Positions 55,458 through 64,000 are shown, counted from the first letter of the stretch. The stretch: DNA of 64,000 bases from Vibrio gazogenes (GCF_002196515.1 NZ_CP018836.1:1178001-1242000); one strand, 5' to 3'. Program-made: numbers and translations. Notes: generated from the letters alone by a model not told the origin.

Positions 55458-55992
55458 GTATACCGATGGTTCTGTATTCAAATCGAGTCGTCTACTTAAC
55501 AAGATGATATGAAAATGATGCAAAAAAGTGATCACAATGTAATTTTTAAGCGCTTTAACGTAAGCAATGGTGTTTTGTCGTCCGAAAATTTGAACAATTT
55601 GAACAAAAGGACGAAAGAAAAATACCTCTCGGGCGATAGGCAACGAGAGGCATAAATGGCGCGTTTATATGTGTTAAGCGAAGGGAACTTTGAATTCCTT
55701 TAAATCTAGTTGACGATTGCTCATTCGGCAAATTTTTTTGTCAGATATTGATTGTTTTTTGTATAACCCACTGTTATTTATCAATAATTTTAATCTTGGT
55801 TTGGCTGGAATTACCATGCCAAATTGAAGCGATAGTTTGATTTAGGTCGGTTATTAACGATATTGGTGATGTTGAATGCGTAAAAACTGATTTACAACAA
55901 CATCTTGCTGGACGGAGCACCCTAGTATGAAAGCGCCATATCTGATGGCAACACTGTGGGGTGTTCATTCTTTAACCAGTGAGAGTTATATT
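55458..55992. other. pepT upstream region
   Basis: About 530 AT-rich bases after the MITE. No gene supported; holds the pepT promoter. The in-frame extension of pepT upstream to 55927 is not part of the protein family. Confidence 0.45.
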
Positions 55993-57225
55993 ATGGAAAG
56001 TCTGATAGATCGCTTTCTGCATTATGTATCATTTGATACACAATCCAACCCATACCGGAACTGCTGTCCAAGCACTGCCGGGCAGAAAAAATTAGCACAA
56101 GCAATATATGATGAATTACAAGCGCTTGGGCTTAGTGATGTAACACTGGATGTTCATGGTTATGTCATGGCTAAACTGCCGGCAAATGTTGACGGTGAGA
56201 TTCCATCGATCGGATTTATTGCACATCTGGACACATCTCCGGATGCTTCAGGTAAAAAAGTTGTTCCTCAGATTGTTGAAAACTATCAGGGGGGAGATAT
56301 TGCATTGGGGCGGGGAGATGAAGTGTTGTCTCCGATTCAGTACCAAGAATTACACCAACTGCATGGGTACAATTTAATCACTACCGATGGAAATACGCTG
56401 TTAGGCGCAGATGATAAAGCGGGTGTCGCCGAGATCATTACAGCGATGAAGGTGTTGCTGGAACATCCGGATATCCCGCATGGCGAAATTTGTATTGCCT
56501 TTACGCCCGATGAAGAAATCGGCCGCGGCGCTGATCTGTTCGATGTTGAAAAATTCGGGGCTCAGTGGGCCTATACGGTTGATGGCGGACCCGTCGGTGA
56601 TTTGGAATATGAGAACTTTAATGCTGCTACAGCACATGTCACTTGTTATGGTGTTTCGGTTCATACCGGAACCGCAAAAGGCAAGTTGGTGAATGCCATG
56701 AACATTGCGGCTCAATTCCAGATGATGATCCCGACCGATGAGGCACCGGAGCATACCGAAGGATATGAAGGTTTTTACCATTTATCTTCCGCGAATATGG
56801 GCATTGCCCGTAGCGAGTTGACCTATTTACTGCGAGATTTTGACTCACAAGGACTAGAGCAGCGAAAAGCACAGATGAAAGATTGGGTTGGTACACTCAA
56901 CCATCAATTACATCGCGGCCGGGTTGAACTCGAGATTACGGATAGTTATGCCAATATGAAGCAAGTGATTGCGTCCAATCTACATATTATTGAGATTGCC
57001 AAAGATGCAATGAATGATTTGGGGATTGCGCCGCAAATCAAGCCGATCCGCGGCGGTACGGACGGCGCGCAGCTTTCTTTCAAAGGTTTACCGTGCCCGA
57101 ATTTATTTACCGGCGGTTATAATTTTCACGGCATTCATGAATTTGTGACCATTGAAGGGATGGAACAAGCGGTAAAAGTGATTGTGAAAATAGCGGAAAA
57201 AACCGCACTGACTTACCGGAGATAA
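55993..57225 (+). CDS. pepT: Peptidase T (tripeptidase)
   Basis: Zinc aminotripeptidase of the M20 family, 410 residues, which removes the N-terminal residue of tripeptides. Metal ligands lie in FIAHLDTSPD, TLLGADDKAG, TPDEEIGRG (general-base Glu pair), VDGG and the C-terminal GYNFHGIHEF. Similarity to E. coli PepT runs over the whole length, including IRGGTDGAQLSFKGLPCPNLFTGGYN. ATG 55993 (MESLIDRFLHYVS) is the family start, with GAGAG upstream. Confidence 0.96.
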   Translation: MESLIDRFLHYVSFDTQSNPYRNCCPSTAGQKKLAQAIYDELQALGLSDVTLDVHGYVMAKLPANVDGEIPSIGFIAHLDTSPDASGKKVVPQIVENYQGGDIALGRGDEVLSPIQYQELHQLHGYNLITTDGNTLLGADDKAGVAEIITAMKVLLEHPDIPHGEICIAFTPDEEIGRGADLFDVEKFGAQWAYTVDGGPVGDLEYENFNAATAHVTCYGVSVHTGTAKGKLVNAMNIAAQFQMMIPTDEAPEHTEGYEGFYHLSSANMGIARSELTYLLRDFDSQGLEQRKAQMKDWVGTLNHQLHRGRVELEITDSYANMKQVIASNLHIIEIAKDAMNDLGIAPQIKPIRGGTDGAQLSFKGLPCPNLFTGGYNFHGIHEFVTIEGMEQAVKVIVKIAEKTALTYRR

Positions 57226-57359
57226 GTCGGTAGCAACGTACAATATCATGATGATTTATTGGCCCTTTGATATGCTTTCGTCTTTTGAAGTGTGTCAGTT
57301 GTTTCGGGTTTATTACTCTACATTATGAAAAAACTCAGATAAACTTGCAGTCGTTATAT

Positions 57360-57444
57360 ATACCCAAGTCATCGATGAGATTGAGCAATCTGCACAGAGG
57401 CGGCATGGATTGATTCAAACCACGGTCTTATCGATGATTGGGAA
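57360..57444. repeat. 85-bp inverted-repeat element
   Basis: Left ATACCCAAGTCATCGATGAGA and right TCTTATCGATGATTGGGAAT are imperfect inverted repeats around a 44-base centre. The ATACCCAAGT start matches the end of the MITE at 16439, but the rest differs, suggesting a related small element family. Lies between pepT and the MscS gene. Confidence 0.6.
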
Positions 57445-57509
57445 TACGCATACAGAGTCTTCAAAAAGATCAATTCTGTTTTTGTGATGTTTGGTTGTGA
57501 GAGAGATGC

Positions 57510-58388
57510 ATGGACTATTTAAACAACGTGCTGGATTATCTGTTGTTCCATAAGCTACTGTTTAGCGTCATTATCATTGGTTTTATTCTAATGATCCGCC
57601 GTACTGCGCTTGCCCTGATTCGGGGCGACGGTGCATTTATTACCGAAAAACAGCGTAAGTGGATGTCTCAGACCAAGAATGGTACGTTTGCCGCGCTGTT
57701 GGTTATCGGATTCTTCTTGTGGAAAGAAGAAATCAATGAGTTTGCTTTGTCAGTGACTGCGATTGCGGTTGCGATTGTTGTGGCATCAAAAGAGATCATT
57801 TTATGCTTTACCGGTTCGATTCAACGGGCAAGCTCTCGCTCTTTTCGGATTGGGGACTGGATTGAAGTCGGTTCGTTATGCGGTGAAGTGATTGAACACA
57901 ATATGATGGCGACCGTTATTCAAGAGATTGATTTGGGCGGAGGGCTCTACCACTACACCGGAAAAACCGCGACGCTGCCAAACAGTATGTTTTTTACCTA
58001 TCCCGTGAAAAATCTGAATTTTATGAAGCGCTATGTGTTTCATAATTTTGAAATTGTGGTGCGTGATTTCGTGAACTTATATACGATGCTTCCTCAGTTC
58101 CGTAAGCGAATCGAAGTCCATTTTGAGCATTTTATTGAGGTCGCACGTCGCTACAATCTGATGATTGAGAAACATGCCGGGGTAGATTTGCCGGGGGCAG
58201 ACCCGATGATTCATATTAGCAGCACCGCGACTGGTGAACAGAAAGTCCATGTGATGATTTTCTGTCCGACTGAGCGGGCTCATGAACTTGAACAGTTGAT
58301 TCGGGCTGATTTCATGAATATTTACGATGAACTGTTCTCCAATCAAACCGAATCTGCTCAGCAACATGATGTCTCTGATATTGCCTGA
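57510..58388 (+). CDS. MscS-family mechanosensitive channel
   Basis: Small membrane channel of 292 residues. Three hydrophobic helices (about 12-30, 54-72, 76-100), the last being the pore helix, then the beta domain with the MscS motif FRIGDWIEVGSLCGEVIEHNMMATVI and LPNSMFFTYPVKNLN, and a C-terminal alpha/beta region. It would release osmolytes on hypo-osmotic shock. Ends only two bases before the convergent norR stop, leaving no room for terminators between them. Confidence 0.9.
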   Translation: MDYLNNVLDYLLFHKLLFSVIIIGFILMIRRTALALIRGDGAFITEKQRKWMSQTKNGTFAALLVIGFFLWKEEINEFALSVTAIAVAIVVASKEIILCFTGSIQRASSRSFRIGDWIEVGSLCGEVIEHNMMATVIQEIDLGGGLYHYTGKTATLPNSMFFTYPVKNLNFMKRYVFHNFEIVVRDFVNLYTMLPQFRKRIEVHFEHFIEVARRYNLMIEKHAGVDLPGADPMIHISSTATGEQKVHVMIFCPTERAHELEQLIRADFMNIYDELFSNQTESAQQHDVSDIA

Positions 58389-58390
58389 TA

Positions 58391-59989
58391 TTACATCTCC
58401 AGTTTGTGCGTTTTCTTAACCTGAATCCCTAACCGCTTTGCTAACCGGGTCAGATTGGCCCGGTCAGTTTGGAGTAATCTACCGGCTTGTGCCCAGTTAT
58501 AATCTGACTGAATTAACGCTTCTTTTACCAGTTGTCGCTGAAAATCGTCGGTTGCCTGTCTGAGTCCGCCACTCATCGCAATGTGTGTGGATGCGGTTAT
58601 TTCAGCATTGTTTTGCATCTCTGGTGTGCTGATAGGCAAGTTTTCTAAAACGCCGACATCCGTTAATGTAATTGTGGTCAGTGTTTGTTGGGATTGACTG
58701 GCTCTGGCCTTTAAAGCCGCTCGATTGATCACATGCTCCATTTCCCGGACATTCCCCGGCCAGTTGTATTGGATCAGGTAATCAAGCACATCTTGTCCCA
58801 GTTTCAAATGGGCGATGCCAAGCTTACGTCTGGCTTGTTCAAGAAAGTAACCCGCCAGCAAACTGACATCACCTCTGCGTTCTCGGAGCGGTGGAACATG
58901 TATCGGATAAACACTGAGACGGTGGTATAAATCAGCCCGGAAGCGACCGGCTTCCACTTCTTGTTTTAAGTCGCGGTTTGTTGCTGCAAGCACCCGGACA
59001 TCAATGTGTTGTACGCGATCCTGACCGACGGGCTGAATCTCATTATTTTGTAATGCTCTAAGCAACTTACTCTGAGCTGCAAGCGGAAGCTCACCAATTT
59101 CGTCAAGAAAAAGAGTGCCTTCGTGGGCCAGTGCAAATTTACCGAGCCGGTTTCTGTCGGCACCGGTAAATGCGCCTTTAATATGACCGAACAACTCACT
59201 TTCAATCAGGTTTTCGGGAATGGCGGCACAATTGACATAAACCAGCGGTTGCCGTTTTCTGGCTGACAGATGGTGTATCCGTCTGGCAACCAGCTCTTTG
59301 CCGACACCCGTCTCACCGAAAATCAGGATATTAAAATCGGATGACGCGACGACGTCTATCTCATCATGCATTGATTGCATCACACGGCTGGTGCCGATGA
59401 TATCACTGCGGTCTCTTTCCCAGCCTTCTTCATTCAGTTCTTGCAACCGCTGTTGTGTCTGACGAGCTTGTGTTTCTAACTGAGAAAAAGTCAGCGCCAT
59501 TTTCAGTGTTGATGCAGCAATCGCTGAAAGCACTTCCAAATGGCGGGCCGGGATATGCGTAAATACGCCCGTTTTCAAACTGTCTAAAGTCAGAACACCG
59601 AGTAACTTTTCGTCAAAAATCAGGGGTAATCCCATGCAGGAATGAATCGGAACATCACCGTCGTGGTGCAGCAGCAACCCATCGAATGGATCGGGAAGTG
59701 TACAGTCGGCATCAAACCGAACAGCCTGACGGGCTGTGCAAATTTGCTGGAAACGCGGGTGCTCTTCAATCATAAAGCGCCGTCCGAGTGTGTCTTTGGT
59801 CAAGCCTTGCATCGCCAGAGGAATCAGCGTATCACCTTGACGGGACATCAGGGCGACACAATCACAGGGGATAACTTTACGGATCGTTTCCAGCAGACGG
59901 TTGAATCGATTTTCATCATTGAGACCACCGGCAAGATCAATGGTCATTTCAGCGAGTGTTGACAGGGTTGTAATCGAAAAATTTTGCAT
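58391..59989 (-). CDS. norR: Nitric-oxide-sensing sigma-54 activator NorR
   Basis: A 532-residue regulator: N-terminal GAF domain (about 20-170) that binds non-haem iron and NO in NorR, central AAA+ sigma-54 activator domain (about 190-430) with Walker A GETGVGKE, GAFTGA loop (needed to contact sigma-54) and Walker B FLDEIGELP, and a Fis-type helix-turn-helix at the C-terminus (YNWAQAGRLLQTDRANLTRLAKRLGI). In several vibrios norR is next to hmpA; here the upstream neighbour is the cold-shock gene, so its targets lie elsewhere. Confidence 0.92.
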   Translation of the reverse strand: MQNFSITTLSTLAEMTIDLAGGLNDENRFNRLLETIRKVIPCDCVALMSRQGDTLIPLAMQGLTKDTLGRRFMIEEHPRFQQICTARQAVRFDADCTLPDPFDGLLLHHDGDVPIHSCMGLPLIFDEKLLGVLTLDSLKTGVFTHIPARHLEVLSAIAASTLKMALTFSQLETQARQTQQRLQELNEEGWERDRSDIIGTSRVMQSMHDEIDVVASSDFNILIFGETGVGKELVARRIHHLSARKRQPLVYVNCAAIPENLIESELFGHIKGAFTGADRNRLGKFALAHEGTLFLDEIGELPLAAQSKLLRALQNNEIQPVGQDRVQHIDVRVLAATNRDLKQEVEAGRFRADLYHRLSVYPIHVPPLRERRGDVSLLAGYFLEQARRKLGIAHLKLGQDVLDYLIQYNWPGNVREMEHVINRAALKARASQSQQTLTTITLTDVGVLENLPISTPEMQNNAEITASTHIAMSGGLRQATDDFQRQLVKEALIQSDYNWAQAGRLLQTDRANLTRLAKRLGIQVKKTHKLEM

Positions 59990-60176
59990 AAGATGAAGGC
60001 AGTTTTTTGTCCATTCTAATGGCTAAATGAGTGGATGAGAAGAGTGAGTCTCGTGAGCGATACAAGAATGGGTTGTGTTAAGCGAAGATGTTGGCGGATG
60101 GTCGTATTGTGAAATGAAAATTACATCGCAAGGATACAGGGCGGCGCTTGAAACCAGAATGTCGAGACAAAAAATT

Positions 60177-60204
60177 AGCCAGCATACAACGCTGGCTATT
60201 TTTT
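60177..60204. terminator. Terminator of cold-shock gene
   Basis: Stem AGCCAGC / GCTGGCT with a 7-nt loop, A-run on one side and T-run on the other (ATTTTTT plus strand, AATTTTTTG minus strand). Serves the minus-strand cold-shock gene and can work in both directions. Confidence 0.82.
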
Positions 60205-60230
60205 AAAAGATTCTTGCCTAAAATATTTAA

Positions 60231-60440
60231 TTATAGGACTTTGATGTTTTCAGCTTGAGGGCCTTTTTGTCCTTGCGAAATGACAAACTCAACAGTTTGA
60301 CCTTCAGCTAGGGTACGGAAACCGTCACCTTGGATAGCGCTGAAGTGAGCAAAAACATCGGGACCATTTTCTTGTTGGATGAAACCAAAACCTTTAGTTT
60401 CGTTGAACCACTTTACAGTGCCAGTCACTGTGTTAGACAT
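60231..60440 (-). CDS. Cold-shock protein (CspA family)
   Basis: OB-fold single-strand nucleic acid-binding protein of 69 residues. RNP1 KGFGFIQ and RNP2 VFAHFSAI motifs are intact. ATG 60440 (MSNTVTGTVKWFN) is the family start. The 5' leader toward 60600 is AT-rich and contains a perfect palindrome GCCGATATCGGC (about 60473-60484), fitting the long structured 5' UTR of cold-shock genes that act as RNA thermosensors. From memory, it lies near norR/hmpA in V. cholerae too. Confidence 0.95.
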   Translation of the reverse strand: MSNTVTGTVKWFNETKGFGFIQQENGPDVFAHFSAIQGDGFRTLAEGQTVEFVISQGQKGPQAENIKVL

Positions 60441-60825
60441 AATATATTCCTGGTAAATCAAAGTAAAACTAAGCCGATATCGGCCATTCTAGCGTGGAAA
60501 AGTAGATTGCTATTGCGTACAGAACGACCGGGGAGTTACAAAAAATCCAACAAGACGTTATGGTAAACAAAGAACTGCTTCCTAGCCTTATGTGAGTGTA
60601 GAGTAATCTTAGGGGTTGTCAATCAAATTATTGCGGTTAAACCTAAATGTCCTTGATATTTTTGATCGTTTTAGATTTTACTGGGATTTTATTTTCATTG
60701 TTACATTATTATTTTTAATGAAATCATAAAATACATTTTTTTACTTTTAACCGATTGACATGTCAATACAATGACTCACAATACGTTGCTTTTTTATTCA
60801 CCACTATATGAGAGAAGTGTTTCAA
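60441..60825. promoter_or_regulatory. Divergent region: cold-shock 5' UTR and arfA promoter
   Basis: About 385 bases. The left part, read on the minus strand, is the probable long 5' UTR of the cold-shock gene with its 12-bp palindrome; the right part is very AT-rich (60650-60750) and holds the arfA promoter. No other gene seen. Confidence 0.5.
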
Positions 60826-61029
60826 ATGAAAAAAGAAAAGAGAAATCAGATTGCCACTCAGTCTGATGATGTTGAGATTCAACGCGGTACCATTACCGAT
60901 AATGCACTGAAAGCGTTAGTTACCAGCCCCGTATTTAAGATGCGAGTCGAAAAACCGAAGAAAGGGAAGGGAAGCTTCCAGCGTAAAGCAAAACATCAGG
61001 TACGGGAGCCCTATGCAAAAGCTGCATGA
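60826..61029 (+). CDS. arfA: Alternative ribosome-rescue factor ArfA
   Basis: A 67-residue basic protein that recruits release factor 2 to ribosomes stalled on mRNAs lacking a stop codon, as backup to tmRNA. The family core GTITDNALKALVTSPVFKMRVEKPKKGKGSFQRKAKHQ is clear. As in E. coli, the 3' end of the gene lies in a strong hairpin (61009-61047) with the stop codon in the loop, so that cut or terminated mRNA lacks a stop and the product is tagged when tmRNA works. ATG 60826 chosen; a second in-frame ATG at 60808 lacks a ribosome site. Confidence 0.92.
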   Translation: MKKEKRNQIATQSDDVEIQRGTITDNALKALVTSPVFKMRVEKPKKGKGSFQRKAKHQVREPYAKAA

Positions 61030-61047
61030 TGTTGCTTTTGCATAGGG
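61009..61047 (+). promoter_or_regulatory. arfA: Hairpin over the arfA stop codon
   Basis: Perfect 14-bp stem CCCTATGCAAAAGC / GCTTTTGCATAGGG with an 11-nt loop that contains the TGA stop (61027-61029), followed by TTTCTTC. It can act as RNase III substrate and/or terminator, giving the non-stop arfA mRNA known from enterobacteria. Confidence 0.9.
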
Positions 61048-61211
61048 TTTCTTCATCGCTGTTGGTTTACAGTGCATGGTGAATTCTTTCAATAGACTAT
61101 ATTTCAATAGGCTATAGTTGAGAAAAGAGCAGTGTGGAGGACACGAAACATTGCTCCTGTTTCTGTCGTATTTCGTTTTCGCGACCTTTCACATCCGACA
61201 AGGGGTTCAAC

Positions 61212-61451
61212 ATGGCAGTGACACTCTTTTGGCTGGAAAAATCAATGCTGGCACTGGGTATCATTCTGATCGTCATGAGTATGATTCGTTACGGTAAGAG
61301 AAGTCAGGATTGGCGAGGCGTTGCTACAATGTTCTTTAAACGTATTCCAATGACGATTGAAGAATATCGTCGTTATCGTTTTGGTGTGGCATTGGTTGTG
61401 CTCGCCGTACTACTGCGGATTGTCACTCTGACACTATGGCCGACAGCATAA
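61212..61451 (+). CDS. Two-helix inner membrane protein
   Basis: A 79-residue protein with hydrophobic segments at about 5-25 (WLEKSMLALGIILIVMSMI) and 53-75 (GVALVVLAVLLRIVTLTLW), joined by a basic loop (RYGKRSQDWRGVATMFFKRIP), so both termini probably face the periplasm. ATG 61212 follows AAGGGG; the frame opens upstream but without a ribosome site. I do not recognise the family. Confidence 0.65.
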   Translation: MAVTLFWLEKSMLALGIILIVMSMIRYGKRSQDWRGVATMFFKRIPMTIEEYRRYRFGVALVVLAVLLRIVTLTLWPTA

Positions 61452-61577
61452 GTTGTACCATCAGGTCACAGAACGCATAAAGATTTGTCAGTTTTTGAGC
61501 GCTTTATCGCTTTGTGTCTGTAGATGTTGAATTCCCGTATACACTTTTAATGATGAAAGAAAAAGGTAAGGCCGATT

Positions 61578-62582
61578 ATGGCGTTTTCAGTATTAATATG
61601 TGATGACTCAGCATTAGCAAGAAAGCAAATTGCGAGATCATTACCAGACTTCCTGAATGCCGAAGTGCATTTTGCGGTTCACGGCTTAGACGCGTTGGAG
61701 CAGCTCAAACAACAGTCGTTTCAGTTGATGTTTTTGGATTTGACTATGCCGGAACTGGATGGTTTCGGCACGCTAGAAGCGATGCAGGAGACGGGGAACC
61801 AAACGCCGGTGATCGTGGTTTCCGGTGATATTCAGCCTAAAGCGCAAGAACGTGTTCTCGGGCTGGGAGCCAAAGCTTTTATCCAGAAGCCGATTGCAGC
61901 GGATGTACTGAAAAAAGTGCTGAGTGAGCTGGTCGAACCGCCCACTCAACCGACGGTTGTCACTCCGGGAAAGATCGAATATCCGATCCTGAAGCGCCGC
62001 GACATTTATATGGAAGTTGCCAACGTATCTATCGGGCGGGCTGCGGATGCTTTAGCTCGTTACTTTGATGTATTTGTCGAATTGCCACTGCCCAATGTCA
62101 ATATCTTTGAAGTCAGTGAATTACACATGGCACTACGGGATCTGGTCGATAATGATCAGGTTTCAGGGGTCTGTCAGGGATTCAGTGGGGAAGGGATTGC
62201 CGGTGAAGCATTGGTTCTTTTAAGTGATTCCAGTGTCTCTGAACTGAAGCGATTAATGAATATTCCGGCTGACAGTGATGATCTGGAAGAGCTAGAGCTC
62301 CTGATGGATGTGTCCAACATTTTGGTGGGTTCTTTCCTCAACGGTCTCGGTGAACAGGCTGAAATTCGTTTTTTCCAAAGCTCCCCCGTATTACTCGGAC
62401 AACACATTCCGATTGAATCCGTGATTCGTTCTACAGCGGGTTCATTCCAGAAAACGATGACCTTTGAGGTCAGCTATAACATTGAAGGTACGGCCATTCG
62501 TTGCGATCTGCTCTTCATGTTTGTCGATGAGTCTCTACCGCTCCTGGATAACAAACTGGCCTACCTGATGGAGGATTTTTAG
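61578..62582 (+). CDS. Response regulator with CheC/CheX-like domain
   Basis: A 334-residue two-domain protein. N-terminal receiver (1-120): acidic D9/D10, phospho-acceptor D54 in FLDLTMPELDG, Ser in VVSGDI, and Lys in FIQKPI. C-terminal CheC/CheX-like domain (about 140-334): the segment LLMDVSNILVGSFLNGL matches the E-x-x-N phosphatase helix of CheC, with Asp in place of Glu. It may remove phosphate from CheY-type regulators or act as an output switch. Its stop is 2 nt from the PAS gene start, so the two form a pair. Confidence 0.87.
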   Translation: MAFSVLICDDSALARKQIARSLPDFLNAEVHFAVHGLDALEQLKQQSFQLMFLDLTMPELDGFGTLEAMQETGNQTPVIVVSGDIQPKAQERVLGLGAKAFIQKPIAADVLKKVLSELVEPPTQPTVVTPGKIEYPILKRRDIYMEVANVSIGRAADALARYFDVFVELPLPNVNIFEVSELHMALRDLVDNDQVSGVCQGFSGEGIAGEALVLLSDSSVSELKRLMNIPADSDDLEELELLMDVSNILVGSFLNGLGEQAEIRFFQSSPVLLGQHIPIESVIRSTAGSFQKTMTFEVSYNIEGTAIRCDLLFMFVDESLPLLDNKLAYLMEDF

Positions 62583-62584
62583 TC

Positions 62585-63025
62585 ATGAGTCTGCCTGCTG
62601 AATTTGAACAGTTCCACTGGATGGTGGATATGGTTCAAAACGTTGATCTCGGACTGATCGTGATTGATAAAAACTATGAAATTCAGGTCTGGAACGGTTT
62701 TATGACCCACCATAGTGGCAAACAACCCCACGAAGTGATTGGTCGTTCATTGTTCGAGGTTTTTCCTGAGATTGCACCGGATTGGTTTAAATTAAAAACG
62801 AAACCTGTTTACCATCTTGGTTGTCGTAGTTTTATCACTTGGCAACAGCGGCCCTATTTATTTAAATGCCGTAATGTTCGTCCAGTGACGCAACAGTGCG
62901 ATTTTATGTATCAGAATGTCACCCTGAACCCAATGAGAACACCGACTGGTGAGGTCAATTCGGTTTTTCTGTCGATTCAGGATGCAACCGCAGAGGCACT
63001 AATAGCCCAGCGATGTGAGTGTTAG
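62585..63025 (+). CDS. Single PAS-domain protein
   Basis: A 146-residue protein made of one PAS domain (about 12-135; DLGLIVIDKNYEIQVWNGFMTHHSG, GRSLFEVFPEI, LSIQDATAEAL). No kinase, GGDEF or methyl-accepting domain follows, so it probably signals by contact with a partner, most likely the REC-CheC protein that precedes it with a 2-nt gap. Ligand not evident; two Cys (QQCDF, RCEC) could matter for redox sensing. Confidence 0.8.
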   Translation: MSLPAEFEQFHWMVDMVQNVDLGLIVIDKNYEIQVWNGFMTHHSGKQPHEVIGRSLFEVFPEIAPDWFKLKTKPVYHLGCRSFITWQQRPYLFKCRNVRPVTQQCDFMYQNVTLNPMRTPTGEVNSVFLSIQDATAEALIAQRCEC

Positions 63026-63057
63026 ATTCTCAATTCAAAAAATAAAAGAATTCTCCC

Positions 63058-64000
63058 ATGACAATGACGAATGTATTTTATTCGACCCAACAGGTCCGTA
63101 TTGGTGAATGCAAAGCTGCGAGTGCCAAAGGACTGGAAATGTACAGTCTGATGGAACGTGCCGGACAGGCGGTTTTCGCGATAGGGATGGCACAATATCC
63201 CAGTTCTGAGCACTGGCTCATCTGTTGTGGTGGCGGTAACAATGGTGGCGATGGCTATATTGTTGCGAGCTTGGCGAAATCAATCGGATTGTATGTGACA
63301 GTCTGGCAAGTCGGTGACCCTGAGACACTGACCGGCGATGCACGGATGGCCTACGAACATTGGCAAAACCATGGGGGCAATGTCTCAGAACCTCAAGATC
63401 GTGTTCCGGATAGTGTCGATGTGGTGATTGATGCCTTACTGGGTACCGGGCTCAGTGGTCCGGTTCGGCCGGGCGTGCTCTCATTGATTGAAACACTCAA
63501 CCAAAGTATGAAGCCTGTGATTGCCGTTGATATTCCTTCCGGCTTATGCGGGGATACCGGCAGTGTACTGGGCGGAGCGATTATTGCAGAACACACCGTC
63601 AGCTTCATTGGATTGAAACAGGGGTTAGTGACCGGGAAATCACGGGAGTATGTCGGCGAACTGCACTTTGCCGGGTTGGGGGTGGAAGATGCCTTCGATC
63701 AACAAAATCATCCGACGGTTACGGCGATCCACACCAAAATGCCGGGTCAGATGTTACCCAAACGGCTTGCCACCTCACATAAGGGAACGCATGGCAAAGC
63801 ATTGCTCATCGGTGGCAATGACGGTATGGGGGGAGCCATTATCTTGGCCGCGATGGCGGCAGCCAGATGCGGTGCGGGAATGACCGCAGTCTTATGTCAT
63901 CCACATAATGTGACACCTTTATTGGTGAGCGCTCCGGAAGTGATGAGTGCTTGCTGGGACAAAGCGCATGCGATTGAACGACGACTAAAATGGTGTGATG
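63058..64000 (+). CDS. nnr: Bifunctional NAD(P)HX epimerase/dehydratase (3' end cut by window)
   Basis: Metabolite-repair enzyme of the YjeF family. The N-terminal epimerase domain has GGGNNGGDGYIVA and DALLGTGLSGPV and PVIAVDIPSGL; the C-terminal ADP/ATP-dependent dehydratase domain begins KGTHGKALLIGGNDGMGGAIILAAMAA. The gene runs off the right edge after about 314 codons of an expected near 500. ATG 63058 starts 32 nt after the PAS gene. In enterics and, from memory, on V. cholerae chromosome I, this gene is linked to queG and tsaE; here its left neighbours are signalling genes, so it may be a second copy or a moved gene. Confidence 0.9.
   Translation, partial: MTMTNVFYSTQQVRIGECKAASAKGLEMYSLMERAGQAVFAIGMAQYPSSEHWLICCGGGNNGGDGYIVASLAKSIGLYVTVWQVGDPETLTGDARMAYEHWQNHGGNVSEPQDRVPDSVDVVIDALLGTGLSGPVRPGVLSLIETLNQSMKPVIAVDIPSGLCGDTGSVLGGAIIAEHTVSFIGLKQGLVTGKSREYVGELHFAGLGVEDAFDQQNHPTVTAIHTKMPGQMLPKRLATSHKGTHGKALLIGGNDGMGGAIILAAMAAARCGAGMTAVLCHPHNVTPLLVSAPEVMSACWDKAHAIERRLKWCD

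Overview
The window is about 64 kb of moderate-GC gammaproteobacterial chromosome. Protein content points firmly to the genus Vibrio: SpeG, CheV, four methyl-accepting chemotaxis proteins, an aot-type arginine uptake operon, pepT-mscS-norR and arfA are all of Vibrio type. From memory, neighbouring orthologues of pepT/mscS/norR and the bat/moxR genes lie on chromosome II of V. cholerae, so this is probably a chromosome II segment; the species cannot be named from sequence alone. I see no rRNA, tRNA, CRISPR array, integron, prophage or intact insertion sequence. Small non-autonomous repeats (MITE-like) are present at about 11.0, 16.4, 55.2 and 57.4 kb.

Layout. 0-7 kb: signalling genes (a truncated diguanylate cyclase, CheV, a soluble PAS-PAS chemoreceptor like BdlA), an XRE regulator divergent from a free-standing malate-synthase-G-like domain, and ppiC. 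7-16 kb: speG, an acyl-CoA thioesterase, an orphan phospho-beta-glucosidase with its LysR regulator, a secreted M35 metalloprotease, an ornithine/lysine decarboxylase with a structured leader, a 52-residue membrane protein and an outer-membrane barrel protein. 17-26 kb: sbmA, a small lipoprotein, ohrR-ohr, trxC, two chemoreceptors and a glutathione transferase. 26.4-30.6 kb: a basic-amino-acid ABC importer with an ArgR-type AraC regulator.

30.7-37.5 kb is the most unusual part. It is a compact minus-strand gene set: Dabb protein, DUF2000 protein, PaaK-like adenylating enzyme, class IV aminotransferase, prephenate-dehydratase-like protein, AhpD-like protein, ornithine-cyclodeaminase-like protein and LysE exporter. 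A divergent Lrp regulator lies upstream. Three of the enzymes have lost or changed residues that are catalytic in their families. I read it as an undescribed pathway for making and exporting a small, probably amino-acid-derived metabolite.

37.8-42.5 kb: a lactose-type operon (GPH symporter plus GH2 beta-galactosidase). 42.6-50.3 kb: an L,D-transpeptidase and a six-gene moxR/bat operon whose BatB/C protein carries long Gln and Ser-Gln tracts coded by hexanucleotide repeats. 50.7-58.4 kb: a chemoreceptor, tyrB, a DsbA-family (FrnE-like) protein, a 269-bp structured MITE, pepT and a MscS channel. 58.4-64 kb: norR without an adjacent hmp, a cold-shock gene, arfA with its stop codon inside a perfect hairpin, a REC-CheC/PAS pair, and the start of a bifunctional NAD(P)HX repair gene cut by the right edge.
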